A stretch of DNA of 64,000 nucleotides from Psychrobacter maritimus (GCF_904846345.1 NZ_CAJHAJ010000002.1:248001-312000); one strand, 5' to 3'; shown: positions 36,036 through 46,066, counted from the stretch's first letter. Made by a program: numbers and translations. The notes: generated by a model from the sequence alone, not told the origin.

Positions 36036-37736
36036 ATGACCACTGATAAGCCTTGGCTTGCTCAATATCCAGCAAACGTACCAAATACCATCAATCCTGA
36101 TCAATACGAAAGTCTTATAGAGCTCTATGAAGAGTGCTTTAATCGCTTTCGTATGCACCCTATGACGATCTGTATGGGTGTGACCCACACGTATGGTGAT
36201 GTTGATCAAGCCTCGCTTGCCGTTGCCGCATGGCTACAAGGGCAAGGTATTCCTAAAGGCAGTGTCGTGGCACTTATGATGCCAAACGTACCGCAATATC
36301 TGCCGACGATGATTGGTATTTTGCGTGCAGGCTACGTTTGTACGCCTATCAACCCTCTCTATACTGGTCGCGAGCTGCGCCATCAATTAAATGATTCCGG
36401 CGCTCAGGTTATCTTTGTGGTTGATAACTTTGCGCAAGCGCTTGAGCAAGTCATTGAAGAGACAGATATCAAGCGTATTGTCCTATCAAAAATGGGCGAT
36501 ATGATGGGTTTAAAAGGTATTTTGGTGAATACCGTTATCCGTCAGGTCAAACGCTTGGTGCCGAAGTACAATCTTAACGATCCTAAATACAACGTCACCA
36601 AATTCCCTGATGTGCTAAAAAAAGGCAAAAACTTACCTTTCCAAGCACCAAAAACGGCTTTGCAACACAAAGCTATTTTGCAATATACCGGCGGTACGAC
36701 AGGCTTGTCTAAAGGTGCGGTACTCACTCAGCGCAACGTCGTTGCCGCTGCGATGCAGTCGGAAGCTTGGTTTCGCCCGATTACCTCAGATATTAACGAG
36801 GCTTATATCAATATGGTGATGGCGTTACCGCTATATCATATTTTTGCCTTTATGCTGAGCCTACTCGGTATGCGTTCAGGTTATACCTTTATATTGGTAC
36901 CCAATCCACGTGACATGCCTGGATTTATTAAAACCTTATCAAAACAACCGTTCCATATTTTCCCTGCGGTTAATACCTTGTTTAAAGGGTTGCTTGATCA
37001 GCCGAACTTTAAAGACTTAGATTTTAGCTCGCTACGTATCTCGCAGGCAGGCGGTATGGCAGCGACCGAACAAACAGCAGCGCGCTGGTTAGAGGTGACT
37101 GGCTGTCCAATGGTTGAAGGTTGGGGTATGACGGAGTGTGTGGCAGTTGGCACCAACAACGTTATTACTGACCGCACGTTTAATGGCACTATTGGTATCC
37201 CAGGTCCTAGCGTCGACATTATCGTGGTCAATGAAAATGATGAACCGGTCGGCTACAATCAGGCGGGTGATATGTGTATCAAAGGTCCGAACGTCATGTC
37301 AGGCTATTTTAATAAAGACAATACCAATGACTTTACCAAAGACGGTTACTTCCGTACGGGCGATATTGTGAGTATGGATGAAAAGGGTTATATCACCCTA
37401 CTTGATCGCAAAAAAGACATGGTTTTGGTCTCAGGCTTTAACGTTTTCCCTAATGAAATCGAGTCAGTTATGCTTGATTGTAAAGGGATTGTTGAATGTG
37501 CAGTCATCGGCATTCCTGATGACCACCAAGGTGAGGCGGTTAAAATCTATATCGTGCCTGCCGATAATAATGTCACCAAAAGTGACATCAAAGAGTTCGC
37601 TATTGACAATTTAACGGGCTACAAATGCCCACGCCATATCGAATTTGTCAGCGAGCTACCAAAGAGCAATGTTGGCAAAATACTACGCCAAAAACTGCGT
37701 GAAAAACATATGCTAGACAATCCACAAACCTTGTAG
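36036..37736 (+). CDS. fadD: Long-chain fatty acid-CoA ligase (copy 2)
   Basis: Second acyl-CoA synthetase, 566 residues, aligning end to end with the preceding copy. Differences are scattered single residues, such as TECVAVG instead of TEGVAVG, and the C-terminus (MLDNPQTL). AMP-binding YTGGTTGLSKGAV at about 217-229 and the FRTGDIVSMDEKGY block are intact, so both copies look functional. AAGGACGCTAAGT precedes the ATG. Tandem fadD pairs can differ in chain-length preference or induction; which one dominates cannot be read here. A terminator follows. Confidence 0.96.
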   Translation: MTTDKPWLAQYPANVPNTINPDQYESLIELYEECFNRFRMHPMTICMGVTHTYGDVDQASLAVAAWLQGQGIPKGSVVALMMPNVPQYLPTMIGILRAGYVCTPINPLYTGRELRHQLNDSGAQVIFVVDNFAQALEQVIEETDIKRIVLSKMGDMMGLKGILVNTVIRQVKRLVPKYNLNDPKYNVTKFPDVLKKGKNLPFQAPKTALQHKAILQYTGGTTGLSKGAVLTQRNVVAAAMQSEAWFRPITSDINEAYINMVMALPLYHIFAFMLSLLGMRSGYTFILVPNPRDMPGFIKTLSKQPFHIFPAVNTLFKGLLDQPNFKDLDFSSLRISQAGGMAATEQTAARWLEVTGCPMVEGWGMTECVAVGTNNVITDRTFNGTIGIPGPSVDIIVVNENDEPVGYNQAGDMCIKGPNVMSGYFNKDNTNDFTKDGYFRTGDIVSMDEKGYITLLDRKKDMVLVSGFNVFPNEIESVMLDCKGIVECAVIGIPDDHQGEAVKIYIVPADNNVTKSDIKEFAIDNLTGYKCPRHIEFVSELPKSNVGKILRQKLREKHMLDNPQTL

Positions 37737-37766
37737 CATTGAAGACTTAAAAGTTTCAAAAGTAAT

Positions 37767-37802
37767 AAAAGCCCGCTACATTTTATATAGCGGGCTTTTT
37801 GT
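37767..37802. terminator. Bidirectional intrinsic terminator
   Basis: AAAAGCCCGCTA pairs with TAGCGGGCTTTT around a loop of about 10 bases, between the convergent fadD2 and SDR genes. Confidence 0.92.
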
Positions 37803-37854
37803 TATTTTAATTTTGTCTGTACTGTTTCTAGCATAACTAGCAAAATAACTGATA

Positions 37855-38724
37855 TTAGCTGACCTTATTAACCACTTGTAACGGCAAATGCTTCATGGCT
37901 TGACCGACAATCGACCACGGTAAACTTGGTACACAAGCTTCGTTTACTCTTGCCTCAATCGCGGCAACGATTGCTGTCGTGCCTGTCTCTGCATCGACTT
38001 CAAACGGTAAAGGTTTGGCATTTTCATTGATTTCGGTGCGCACATAGCCTGGATAAATGGTGGACACTTGAATCGGCAGTTTGGTTAATAGCATATCAGC
38101 ACGGATACCCTCTGCTAAATGCGCCAAGCCCGCCTTACTTGCGCCATAAGCGGTCAAATGCTTAGGCAAACCGCGCATCGCTGACATACTTGATATCGCC
38201 ACTAAATGACCGCTATTTTGTGCACGGAAGATATTCATCGCCGCTTCACATTGCGCGAGCGCAGAGACAAAGTTAATCTCAACGGTACGGCGGTTGGTAT
38301 CAAAGCGCCCTTTACCAATACGGCGACTGTCGCCGATACCGGCATTTACCACCACACGATCGATATGACCAAAATCCGCTGCAAAGGCATCAAATACTGT
38401 AAAAATCGCATCGTAATCGCTGACATCTAAGATTCGATATTCGACACGAATATCAGGATATTGAGCCAATAATTCTGCTTTTAAATTTTCTAAACGCTCG
38501 GTACGGCGGGCACAAATCGCAAGGTTATAACCGAGTTTAGCAAACAATCTTGCCATGCCCTCGCCCAATCCTGAGCTGGCACCGGTGATTAAAATTGTTT
38601 TACCACGTCCAACTTGCTGCTTATTTAAGCCTTTTAAGTAACGAGCTGGTTGAATCGCACTAAATAGCTGATTTTTACTTTGTTTGGCACTGTTGGTGAC
38701 CAAATTTATCAAGGTATTTTTCAT
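37855..38724 (-). CDS. SDR family oxidoreductase
   Basis: Short-chain dehydrogenase of 289 residues. A 40-residue N-terminal tail precedes TGASSGLG at 47-54; NAGIG and the active-site YGASK (catalytic Tyr and Lys) are present. Two Arg following beta-2 (CARRTERL) point to NADP. The sequence resembles membrane-associated, lipid-linked SDRs (DltE or acetoin/ketoreductase-like); the substrate is not assignable. Context next to fadD genes and an acyl-CoA dehydrogenase suggests lipid or long-chain ketone metabolism. GGATAGTCC precedes the ATG. Confidence 0.85.
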   Translation of the reverse strand: MKNTLINLVTNSAKQSKNQLFSAIQPARYLKGLNKQQVGRGKTILITGASSGLGEGMARLFAKLGYNLAICARRTERLENLKAELLAQYPDIRVEYRILDVSDYDAIFTVFDAFAADFGHIDRVVVNAGIGDSRRIGKGRFDTNRRTVEINFVSALAQCEAAMNIFRAQNSGHLVAISSMSAMRGLPKHLTAYGASKAGLAHLAEGIRADMLLTKLPIQVSTIYPGYVRTEINENAKPLPFEVDAETGTTAIVAAIEARVNEACVPSLPWSIVGQAMKHLPLQVVNKVS

Positions 38725-38981
38725 GGACTATCCTATCCTGTTGGTATCAATACAAAATGACGTCAATTGTCTATCATAGCGTAAATTTATATAATAAGTT
38801 TAGCACTTATACCGTAAACCAAACACGCAATCAATTTACAGCGCCATAAAACTAAAGTATTTTAACGATGCTACTTAATGATTTTAAATCCATAAAAAGC
38901 GACTACCTATTTAAAGTAACCGCTTTATGATGTTTTTAATTGGCTTTTAATGATAGCTTTAATATTTTACTCATTTCTTTT

Positions 38982-39737
38982 TTATCGCCACGTCACAAAG
39001 CGCTTGCCTTCAGAAAACAGATGACTGTATTCATTGACAGACAATAAGCGCGTACGCTCATTTTTCATTGTAAGAGACGTCACGCCAGTATTGACCAAGC
39101 TCTTATTGATTTGATAAGCGGTTGAACTGCCTTGTTGCAATAACTGCGCGGTGATAGCAGCAATGATACCGCCCGAGGTAAAGACCAGCACTGTATCATC
39201 ACGACCCAACTGTAAGTTAGCAACTTGCAGACGCACTTGCTCAAGCGCTTGCTTTGCCCGCTCACTAAACTGCACCCAACTCTCGATATAGTCACTATCG
39301 TTATCACCTGCATGCCAGCGCTGCATCGCCGCATCAAACAGCTCAGCTAATCGCGTAGAGGGCACTTCTGCTTGCGCAATCTCAGCCGCGATTGCCGCGC
39401 GATTGCCAAAAGCCGGATTGGATTTTATTAACACATCTTTATGATTAAATTCATCAAATTGTGGCAGTACATAGCTATCAGGCTGATTCATATCGATTGC
39501 AGGCGTGTAAGGCTTTTCAGTATCAGCCACAGACGACTGATAACGCTCCCAAAAATGCCGTGCAGAGTCTTGTTGCCTGACCAAGCTACCAGTGAAAATC
39601 GCATCGATGCGACGCTGCGTGCTTGCATAGTGTTGAGCGAGCATTTGCGCTTGCATACCGCCAAGCTTTGAGAGCTGATCGTAATTTTCTTGTCCAAAGG
39701 ACGCCTGACCATGACGGGCCAGAAGGATGGTTGTCAT
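38982..39737 (-). CDS. Histidine phosphatase family protein
   Basis: A 251-residue phosphoglycerate mutase-like protein. ILLARHGQASFG supplies the RHG motif with the phosphorylated His near 9. The central Glu region and VFTSGGIIAAITAQLL (in place of the usual VxHGG) complete the active site; the second His is replaced by Thr-Ser in TSGG, which is unusual for the family. The reaction is probably a phosphomonoesterase, with substrate unknown. It lies between the SDR and the APH-type gene on the same strand, a grouping often seen beside acyl-CoA dehydrogenases in Moraxellaceae. Confidence 0.8.
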   Translation of the reverse strand: MTTILLARHGQASFGQENYDQLSKLGGMQAQMLAQHYASTQRRIDAIFTGSLVRQQDSARHFWERYQSSVADTEKPYTPAIDMNQPDSYVLPQFDEFNHKDVLIKSNPAFGNRAAIAAEIAQAEVPSTRLAELFDAAMQRWHAGDNDSDYIESWVQFSERAKQALEQVRLQVANLQLGRDDTVLVFTSGGIIAAITAQLLQQGSSTAYQINKSLVNTGVTSLTMKNERTRLLSVNEYSHLFSEGKRFVTWR

Positions 39738-39828
39738 AAAACGCTACCTTTTATCATAATTTTTACATGCCGTTTTAACCTGCCGTTTTCTACAGATTCT
39801 CTACAGTTTATTTATAAAGAATAAACAG

Positions 39829-41112
39829 TTACTCATCTGATGATTGCGGCGCTTTAGTAAAATAGCCTTTTGGCAAAATACCTTTGACCACTTTTTGTAC
39901 AGGAGTTGGTAATTGCTCAATCGTAGCAGCGTCGATACCAATCTCTTTTAATTGTGGCTGTACATAAGTATTGAATAACGCCTCACCTTCGTACTGCGCA
40001 ATCAGCTTGAGACATTTGGCATGTAGTACATGGACGATGAGCCAAAAGTTCTTAAACGCTGGATTGGTGGTTTGTTTATTATAATAACGATAGTAAATTT
40101 GCTGCACGATACCCGCTAAACGGAACAGACCGAACACTTCATAAAACGTCCAATTGTCTATCTTAAGACCCGATTGCTTCAGGTAGTAGTCAACCACTTC
40201 ATCACGGGTCATCATACCTTTTAAATGCGTTGGCTGACGGCGTGACTGCTGCATGATGATGTTGTCATCTTCTTCGACCCAATAGGCCAATGCACTACCC
40301 AAATCCATCAAAGGATCGCCCAAAGTCGCCATTTCCCAATCGAGTACGCCAATGACCTTGGTTGGATCAGCAGCATCCAAAATCACATTATCAAAGCGCC
40401 AGTCATTATGAATGAGGCAAGTCTTACTATCAGCGGGTGTGTGCTTGCCTAGCCATTGACGAACTAAGCCAAAGCTTGGTACATTTGGCGTTTTGGCCTT
40501 GACATAACGCTTATCCCAACCAGTTACTTGCCGGTCGCAGTAACCTTCACCGCGTCCAAGGTTGACCAAGTCAGGATGCTCTTTATAATCGACTTGATGT
40601 AAGTCAACCAACGCATCAATGACATTGGTACATAAAGCGCGCGTCTGCTCTACATCTAAATCGATACCTTTTGGCAAATTGGCACGAGGAATGATACCTT
40701 CCATGCGCTCCATGACATAAAAGTCCGCACCGATGACATTTTCATCAGTACATAGCGCGACCATTTTTGGCACATAAGGATAAGCATCTTTTAAGGCTTT
40801 TTGCACGGTATATTCACGTACCATATCGTGCGCTGATTTGGCCTTGGTGCCTTTTGGCGGACGGCGTAAAATAAGGTCTTGGCTCTTACCTTCGCCTCCA
40901 TATTGCAGCCGGTAAGTCCAGTTTGAAGCACCGCCAGAGAATTGAGTAACCGTTGGCTCGCCTTCTATATCAATCCCTTGCTCGCGTAGCCAATTGCTGA
41001 CTGCTTGTGCATCAAGCTCTTCGCCTTCGCGCACTTCGCCACCTTTATCCAAGACTTTATTAAGTGTTTGATGGTCATTGTCAGTGTTGTTGGCATGATT
41101 GTCAGTTGCCAT
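39829..41112 (-). CDS. Phosphotransferase family protein (APH fold, ACAD10-like)
   Basis: A 427-residue protein with the aminoglycoside phosphotransferase/choline kinase fold. Visible are QFSGGASNWTYRL (nucleotide loop), DLILRRPP, CLIHNDWRFDNVILD (catalytic Brenner motif HxDxxxxN) and GVLDWEMATLGDPLMDLG (metal-binding DWE). These proteins accompany acyl-CoA dehydrogenases of the ACAD10/11 type, in which a 4-hydroxyacyl-CoA is phosphorylated before elimination. The neighbouring acyl-CoA dehydrogenase, 110 bases upstream on the same strand, supports such a role, by inference only. Confidence 0.88.
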   Translation of the reverse strand: MATDNHANNTDNDHQTLNKVLDKGGEVREGEELDAQAVSNWLREQGIDIEGEPTVTQFSGGASNWTYRLQYGGEGKSQDLILRRPPKGTKAKSAHDMVREYTVQKALKDAYPYVPKMVALCTDENVIGADFYVMERMEGIIPRANLPKGIDLDVEQTRALCTNVIDALVDLHQVDYKEHPDLVNLGRGEGYCDRQVTGWDKRYVKAKTPNVPSFGLVRQWLGKHTPADSKTCLIHNDWRFDNVILDAADPTKVIGVLDWEMATLGDPLMDLGSALAYWVEEDDNIIMQQSRRQPTHLKGMMTRDEVVDYYLKQSGLKIDNWTFYEVFGLFRLAGIVQQIYYRYYNKQTTNPAFKNFWLIVHVLHAKCLKLIAQYEGEALFNTYVQPQLKEIGIDAATIEQLPTPVQKVVKGILPKGYFTKAPQSSDE

Positions 41113-41164
41113 AAGATGTTCCTTATCGTGTGGTCAGTTATTTTTATCAATAATTACAGTGATG

Positions 41165-41200
41165 AAAAATTCACTATTAACTGATTAATAGTGAATTTTT
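41165..41200 (-). terminator. Perfect 16-bp hairpin between acyl-CoA dehydrogenase and phosphotransferase genes
   Basis: AAAAATTCACTATTAA (41165-41180) pairs with its complement at 41185-41200 over a 4-base loop. On the minus strand it is followed by T and CATC. It sits inside the gap of the two codirectional genes, so it may terminate, attenuate or stabilise an RNA end. Confidence 0.65.
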
Positions 41201-41223
41201 AGAGATGGTATTTTAACGTTATA

Positions 41224-42501
41224 TTATGATTTAGCAGGTTTCGACGAACGACTAAAACCTTGACGCTTAAGCTCTAGTTTCGCAATCATGGTTTTATGTA
41301 CTTCATCAGGACCATCAGCTAAGCGCAACGCTCGAGCTTGAGCATAAAAGGACGGCAACATGGTATCTTGGCAAACGCCCATACCACCATGGATTTGAAT
41401 CGCCATATCGACCACTTCTTGTAATACAGTCGGTGCAACCACTTTAATCGCAGAGATTTCTGTGAGTGCTGCTTTGGTACCTTGGGCGTCCATTTTCTGC
41501 GCCGCGTATAAAGTCAGCAGGCGTGCTTGATCAATCTTAATACGCGCCTCAGCGATACGCTCAAAGTTACCGCCCAATTGTAGCAGTGGCTTACCAAAAG
41601 CTGTACGCTCCATGCCGCGTTTGACGGCCAGCTCTAGCGACTTCTCAGCAGCGCCGATACAACGCATGCAATGATGAATACGACCTGGCCCTAAGCGACC
41701 TTGCGCAATCTCAAAGCCCATACCTGGGCCACCGATAAAGTGGCTGACGGGCACACGTACATCATTGAAGCTGACTTCGCCATGGCCGTGCGGCGCATCA
41801 TAATCGCCAAATACTTTTAGCATACGCTCAATATTGACGCCTGCCGTTTTAGCTGGCACTAAAACCATCGAATGCTGATGATGACGGTCTTTAGTGTCAT
41901 CAGGGGTATAGGCCATGACAATCAAGACATCAACCGCAGGATCACCCAGACCTGATGACCACCATTTGCTACCATTGATGATAATCTCGTCACCATCGAC
42001 GACAGCAGTCGCTTGCATATTGGTCGCATCACTTGAGGCAACATCAGGCTCAGTCATACAAAATACTGAACGCGTTTTACCTTCTAATATCGGCGTGAGC
42101 CACTTGTCTTGCTGCTCCTGTGTGCCATAACGCCATAGCAATTCCATATTGCCACTATCAGGCGCATTACAATTAAATACGTAAGGCGCAAGCAAACTGC
42201 GGCCAGTCAGCTCAGCAATCGGTGCATAATCGGTAACCGATAACCCCGCGCCTAGCGTGTCATCTGGCAAAAATAAATTCCAAAGACCCGCTTCACGTGC
42301 TTGTTTGCGCAAGCTCTCGTATTTTTCTGGCCAGTGCCATTTTGTCCAATCGCCGTCAGGATTTTGCCCATGACAATCCGCCCAAAACTGCGCTTCGATT
42401 GGCTCGATATAGGTTTCGATAAAGGCTTTAACTTTGGCATGCATGGCTTGACCATGTTCGGTGGCGGTAAACATTAATGTATCGGTAGACATAGCTGACA
42501 T
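41224..42501 (-). CDS. Acyl-CoA dehydrogenase family protein
   Basis: FAD-dependent acyl-CoA dehydrogenase of 425 residues, catalysing alpha-beta desaturation of acyl-CoA. Visible are FCMTEPDVASSDATNMQ (flavin-contacting region), KWWSSGLGDP, GRIHHCMRCIGAAEKSLELAVKR and the C-terminal QIHGGMGVCQD with GPDEVHK. No catalytic Glu can be assigned by eye. The alternative ATG at 42492 is equally good: AAGGA lies 5 bases before the first ATG. The neighbours (APH-type kinase, histidine phosphatase, SDR and two fadD) suggest a fatty-acid catabolic locus of the ACAD10/11 kind. Confidence 0.9.
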   Translation of the reverse strand: MSAMSTDTLMFTATEHGQAMHAKVKAFIETYIEPIEAQFWADCHGQNPDGDWTKWHWPEKYESLRKQAREAGLWNLFLPDDTLGAGLSVTDYAPIAELTGRSLLAPYVFNCNAPDSGNMELLWRYGTQEQQDKWLTPILEGKTRSVFCMTEPDVASSDATNMQATAVVDGDEIIINGSKWWSSGLGDPAVDVLIVMAYTPDDTKDRHHQHSMVLVPAKTAGVNIERMLKVFGDYDAPHGHGEVSFNDVRVPVSHFIGGPGMGFEIAQGRLGPGRIHHCMRCIGAAEKSLELAVKRGMERTAFGKPLLQLGGNFERIAEARIKIDQARLLTLYAAQKMDAQGTKAALTEISAIKVVAPTVLQEVVDMAIQIHGGMGVCQDTMLPSFYAQARALRLADGPDEVHKTMIAKLELKRQGFSRSSKPAKS

Positions 42502-42643
42502 CCTTTTCCTTGCTTCTGGTTAATTATTTTCATCACGTTCACATAAAGCTTTTATAAAAAACGCAATGAAATTCTTATAGTGTACGTGCGTATACTCTGT
42601 TCTGTATGCCACATTTATAACACAGCGTTTATCAATAAACAGC

Positions 42644-42676
42644 AAAAAGGCGCGACCCACTAGGACACGCCTTTTA
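42644..42676 (-). terminator. Intrinsic terminator after sohB
   Basis: AAAAGGCG and CGCCTTTT form the stem with additional GTCC/GGGT pairing inside, between the sohB stop and the acyl-CoA dehydrogenase start. Confidence 0.7.
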
Positions 42677-42752
42677 CAAAATACAAACAATGCACGATTA
42701 AAAAATGCAACGCTAAAACATCATCGACTAGATATCATGATGATATTCAAGA

Positions 42753-43739
42753 TTATTTTAGAATATTCAAGCGACTGTTTAAATCGAAACGTGCCAAGGC
42801 ATCTGGCAATTTATCAATCGCTATGCTGAGTGTCGCCTCTGCTGCTTGTGACAGCCCTAATTTTTCTGCAAGGGTTGGTTTTTGGCGTGAATGCAGCGCA
42901 TACACTTCATTATTTTCCATACGCTCTAAAATATAGCTGTCTGAGGTTTGCAGGCTATCAATTAAATTAAGTTTCAGCGCATCTTCACCATACCAATGCT
43001 CGCCAGTTGCGACTTTTGCAACATCCAATGTTGGGCGATAAGTATTAACGAAGTGCTTAAATAACTCGTGTGTTTGCTCAAGCTCTTCTTGGTATTTGGC
43101 GCGGTCTTCAGCGTCATTTTCACCAAATACGGTCACAGTACGCTTATAGTCGCCAGCGGTAAACATCTCATAATCGACATCATGGTTTTTGAGCCATTTA
43201 TGGAAGTTTGGTAATTGCGATACCACACCGATAGAGCCAATCACAGCAAAGGGTGCAGCGACGATATTGTCGGCGACGCAAGCCATCATATAGCCGCCGC
43301 TTGCCGCGACTTTATCGACACAGACGGTGAGTTTTAGACCCGCGTCTTTTAAACGGGCTAATTGTGCAGCGGCCAATCCATAGCCATGAACCAAGCCGCC
43401 ACCTGACTCTAGGCGCACCACTACTTCATCGCCTTTATTAGCAGTACTGATGAGCGTGCTGATTTCTTCGCGTAAATGCTTCACCGCCGTGGCTTTGATA
43501 TCGCCATCAAAATCAAGCACAAAAACTTGTTGCTTATCATCGCTATTATTTTTTTTATTTTTGCTTTTACTTTTTACTTTTAATGCTTGTTTGGCCTTTT
43601 TAGCCATGGTTTTTTTCAGTTGTTTAAGCGCCGCTTTACCTTGCGTCGCCTCCATCAGGTCTTCACGACGTTGCTCTTGGCTTTTATTCAGGTGGATAAC
43701 TCTTAGCTCAACAGGGTTTTTAGAAGGATGAAAAAGCAT
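42753..43739 (-). CDS. sohB: SohB-like S49 family peptidase without N-terminal anchor
   Basis: Serine protease of the signal-peptide-peptidase A clan (S49), 328 residues. After a Lys-rich segment (about 45-67), the protease domain runs from FVLDFDGDIKA. It includes LESGGGLVHGYG, the catalytic Ser in VDKVAASGGYMMACVAD, the catalytic Lys in FTAGDYKRTVTVFGEN, and ATGEHWYGEDALKLNLID. E. coli SohB (349 residues) begins with a membrane helix, but here the protein starts at a position matching just after that helix. A TAA stop lies 18 bases upstream in frame, and AAGGA precedes the ATG. The product is therefore likely soluble or peripherally bound. Confidence 0.9.
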   Translation of the reverse strand: MLFHPSKNPVELRVIHLNKSQEQRREDLMEATQGKAALKQLKKTMAKKAKQALKVKSKSKNKKNNSDDKQQVFVLDFDGDIKATAVKHLREEISTLISTANKGDEVVVRLESGGGLVHGYGLAAAQLARLKDAGLKLTVCVDKVAASGGYMMACVADNIVAAPFAVIGSIGVVSQLPNFHKWLKNHDVDYEMFTAGDYKRTVTVFGENDAEDRAKYQEELEQTHELFKHFVNTYRPTLDVAKVATGEHWYGEDALKLNLIDSLQTSDSYILERMENNEVYALHSRQKPTLAEKLGLSQAAEATLSIAIDKLPDALARFDLNSRLNILK

Positions 43740-44189
43740 GAGCGGAATTCCTTGTTAGTTAAAATAGATAATCGAAATTGTTTTAATAAGGTTTTATAAG
43801 TTAGCCTGATATGTGCACAGTGGCTAGTATTTTCAAGCAAAATGACAATATTTAACTGACGCTCAATGTTATGGCATGAATACCATAAACAACGATGAAC
43901 ATCTTATAAACACCACATGCACACACCACGAACCAGTAAGATGCCATATTTGCTGAGCATTGCTGACTCTCAGCGCTTTGTATCGCAACCGCTGGTTGTA
44001 TAACAAAGGCAGATTAGGCATAATATGTGTTTACACCAAATTTTCTGCAGCCAACGTGATGACCATTTGTCTTATATCGCGTTATTTGTGCTTTTTTAGC
44101 TAAAGGCTTGAATCGCACGGCGCTTGTATCACACGCTAGCGGCTGTATTATTGTATTTCGAATTGGGCTGACAACTGGATAATTATATT
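43740..44189. other. Intergenic gap sohB / aspS
   Basis: About 450 bases of divergent promoter region. No gene or RNA recognised. Confidence 0.4.
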
Positions 44190-46031
44190 ATGACGCAAAG
44201 CACTATGACGCATAGCGAATACCGAGACGAATATTGCGGCGCTGTAACCGAAAGCTTACTTGAGCAAACCATTAGTATCGTAGGTTGGGTACATCGTCGT
44301 CGCGATCACGGTGGCGTAATTTTTTTAGACATGCGTGACCGCGCAGGTATCTTGCAGGTCGTCGTTGACCCTGACACGCCAGAAGCATTCGCTCTTGCTG
44401 ATGCGGTACGTCCTGAATACGTGCTAAAAATTACCGGTCGCGTACGCCGCCGTTATGAAGGCACTGAAAACGCCAATATGACCAGTGGTCAAATTGAGCT
44501 ATTGGGCAAAGAGATTGAAGTATTGGCGAAATCTGAAACACCGCCTTTCCCATTGAATGATGAGAAAACCACGGTATCAGAAGACTTGCGTTTAAAATAT
44601 CGCTACCTTGATATGCGTCGTCCGCAGATGCAAGAGCGTATGGTTTTCCGTGCTAAAGCCACTTCAACGATTCGTCGCTATTTAGATGACCATGGTTTCT
44701 TAGACGTTGAAACCCCTATCTTGACTCGTGCAACGCCAGAAGGCGCACGTGACTATCTTGTGCCTTCACGTACACGTCCGGGTAACTTCTTTGCTTTACC
44801 GCAGTCACCGCAGCTGTTTAAACAGTTATTGATGGTGTCAGGATTTGATCGTTATTATCAAATCGCTAAATGCTTCCGTGACGAAGACTTACGTGCTGAC
44901 CGTCAGCCTGAATTTACCCAAGTCGATATTGAGACTTCTTTCTTAAATGAAGAAGAAATCATGAATATCAACGAAGGTCTTATTAAGCATCTATTTAAGA
45001 CTATGATGGATGTTGAATTTGAGCAATTCCCACGCATGACTTATGCTGAAGCAATGCGTGACTATGCCTCAGACAAGCCTGACTTACGTATCCCATTAAA
45101 ATTGGTCGACGTAGCCGATTTAATGAAAGACGTTGATTTTAAAGTGTTTGCGGGCCCTGCGAACGATCCTAAAGGTCGCGTTGCTGCCCTACGCATTCCT
45201 GGCGGCGCCTCATTAAGCCGTAAACAAATCGACGCTTATACCAAGTTTGTGAGCATTTATGGTGCACGTGGTTTGGCTTATATCAAAGTCAATGACGCCA
45301 GCAACATCAACAACGGCGTCGACCAAGAGTCTGGTCTACAGTCTCCTATCATCAAAAACATGACTGATGACGTATTGGTCAGCTTGATTGAACGTACTGG
45401 TGCCCAAAGCAACGATATTATCTTCTTTGGTGCGGATAAAGCCAGTATCGTCAATGACGCCATCGGCGCACTACGCCAAAAGATTGGTCTAGATTTAGAA
45501 ATGACGACTTGTGAATGGGCGCCACTTTGGGTCACTGACTTCCCAATGTTTGAAGAAACTGACGATGGCAAATGGACCTCAATGCACCATCCGTTCACGA
45601 AGCCAAAAGGTTCTGTTGAAGAATTAAAAACCAATCCTGAAGCGGCGCTTTCTATCGCTTATGATATGGTACTAAATGGCACAGAAGTTGGTGGTGGTAG
45701 CTTACGTATCAATACCTATGATATGCAGCAAGCCGTACTCGAAGCGCTTGGTATCGGAGAGCAAGAGGCTCAAGATAAGTTTGGCTTCTTACTTGACGCC
45801 TTAAAATTCGGTGCGCCTCCGCATGGTGGCTTGGCCTTTGGTTTAGATCGCTTAATTATGCTCATGGTAGGCGCAGACTCTATTCGTGATGTCATCGCTT
45901 TCCCAAAAACCAAAACTGCTGAGTGCCCACTAACCCAAGCACCTGCTGAAGTTGATAGCAAGCAGCTACGTGACCTTGGTATCCGTGTGCGCGAAAAAGC
46001 ACAGGCTGACACCAACAAACCTGCGCAATAA
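44190..46031 (+). CDS. aspS: Aspartyl-tRNA synthetase
   Basis: Charges tRNA-Asp (and possibly tRNA-Asn) with aspartate, 613 residues, bacterial type with a GAD insertion. The N-terminal OB-fold anticodon domain has [21 protein letters not shown]. Class II motif 2 ([21 protein letters not shown]) and motif 3 ([13 protein letters not shown]) are intact, as is the active-site [13 protein letters not shown]. Length is typical (about 590) plus a short N-terminal tail. Followed by an inverted repeat without a T run, then the LpxL-type gene 67 bases on. Confidence 0.96.
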   Translation: MTQSTMTHSEYRDEYCGAVTESLLEQTISIVGWVHRRRDHGGVIFLDMRDRAGILQVVVDPDTPEAFALADAVRPEYVLKITGRVRRRYEGTENANMTSGQIELLGKEIEVLAKSETPPFPLNDEKTTVSEDLRLKYRYLDMRRPQMQERMVFRAKATSTIRRYLDDHGFLDVETPILTRATPEGARDYLVPSRTRPGNFFALPQSPQLFKQLLMVSGFDRYYQIAKCFRDEDLRADRQPEFTQVDIETSFLNEEEIMNINEGLIKHLFKTMMDVEFEQFPRMTYAEAMRDYASDKPDLRIPLKLVDVADLMKDVDFKVFAGPANDPKGRVAALRIPGGASLSRKQIDAYTKFVSIYGARGLAYIKVNDASNINNGVDQESGLQSPIIKNMTDDVLVSLIERTGAQSNDIIFFGADKASIVNDAIGALRQKIGLDLEMTTCEWAPLWVTDFPMFEETDDGKWTSMHHPFTKPKGSVEELKTNPEAALSIAYDMVLNGTEVGGGSLRINTYDMQQAVLEALGIGEQEAQDKFGFLLDALKFGAPPHGGLAFGLDRLIMLMVGADSIRDVIAFPKTKTAECPLTQAPAEVDSKQLRDLGIRVREKAQADTNKPAQ

Positions 46032-46034
46032 ATA

Positions 46035-46066
46035 GTCAGATAATGCTTAGTTACTTATTATCTGAC
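46035..46066. other. Inverted repeat between aspS and lpxL-type gene
   Basis: GTCAGATAAT (46035-46044) pairs with its complement at 46057-46066 over 12 bases. No T run follows, so it is probably not a classical terminator. Confidence 0.6.

Noticed and set aside
43450..43731. A 93-codon Ser/Phe-rich frame antisense to sohB
   Set aside because: It lies wholly within sohB on the opposite strand; composition is the mirror of the Lys-rich sohB segment.
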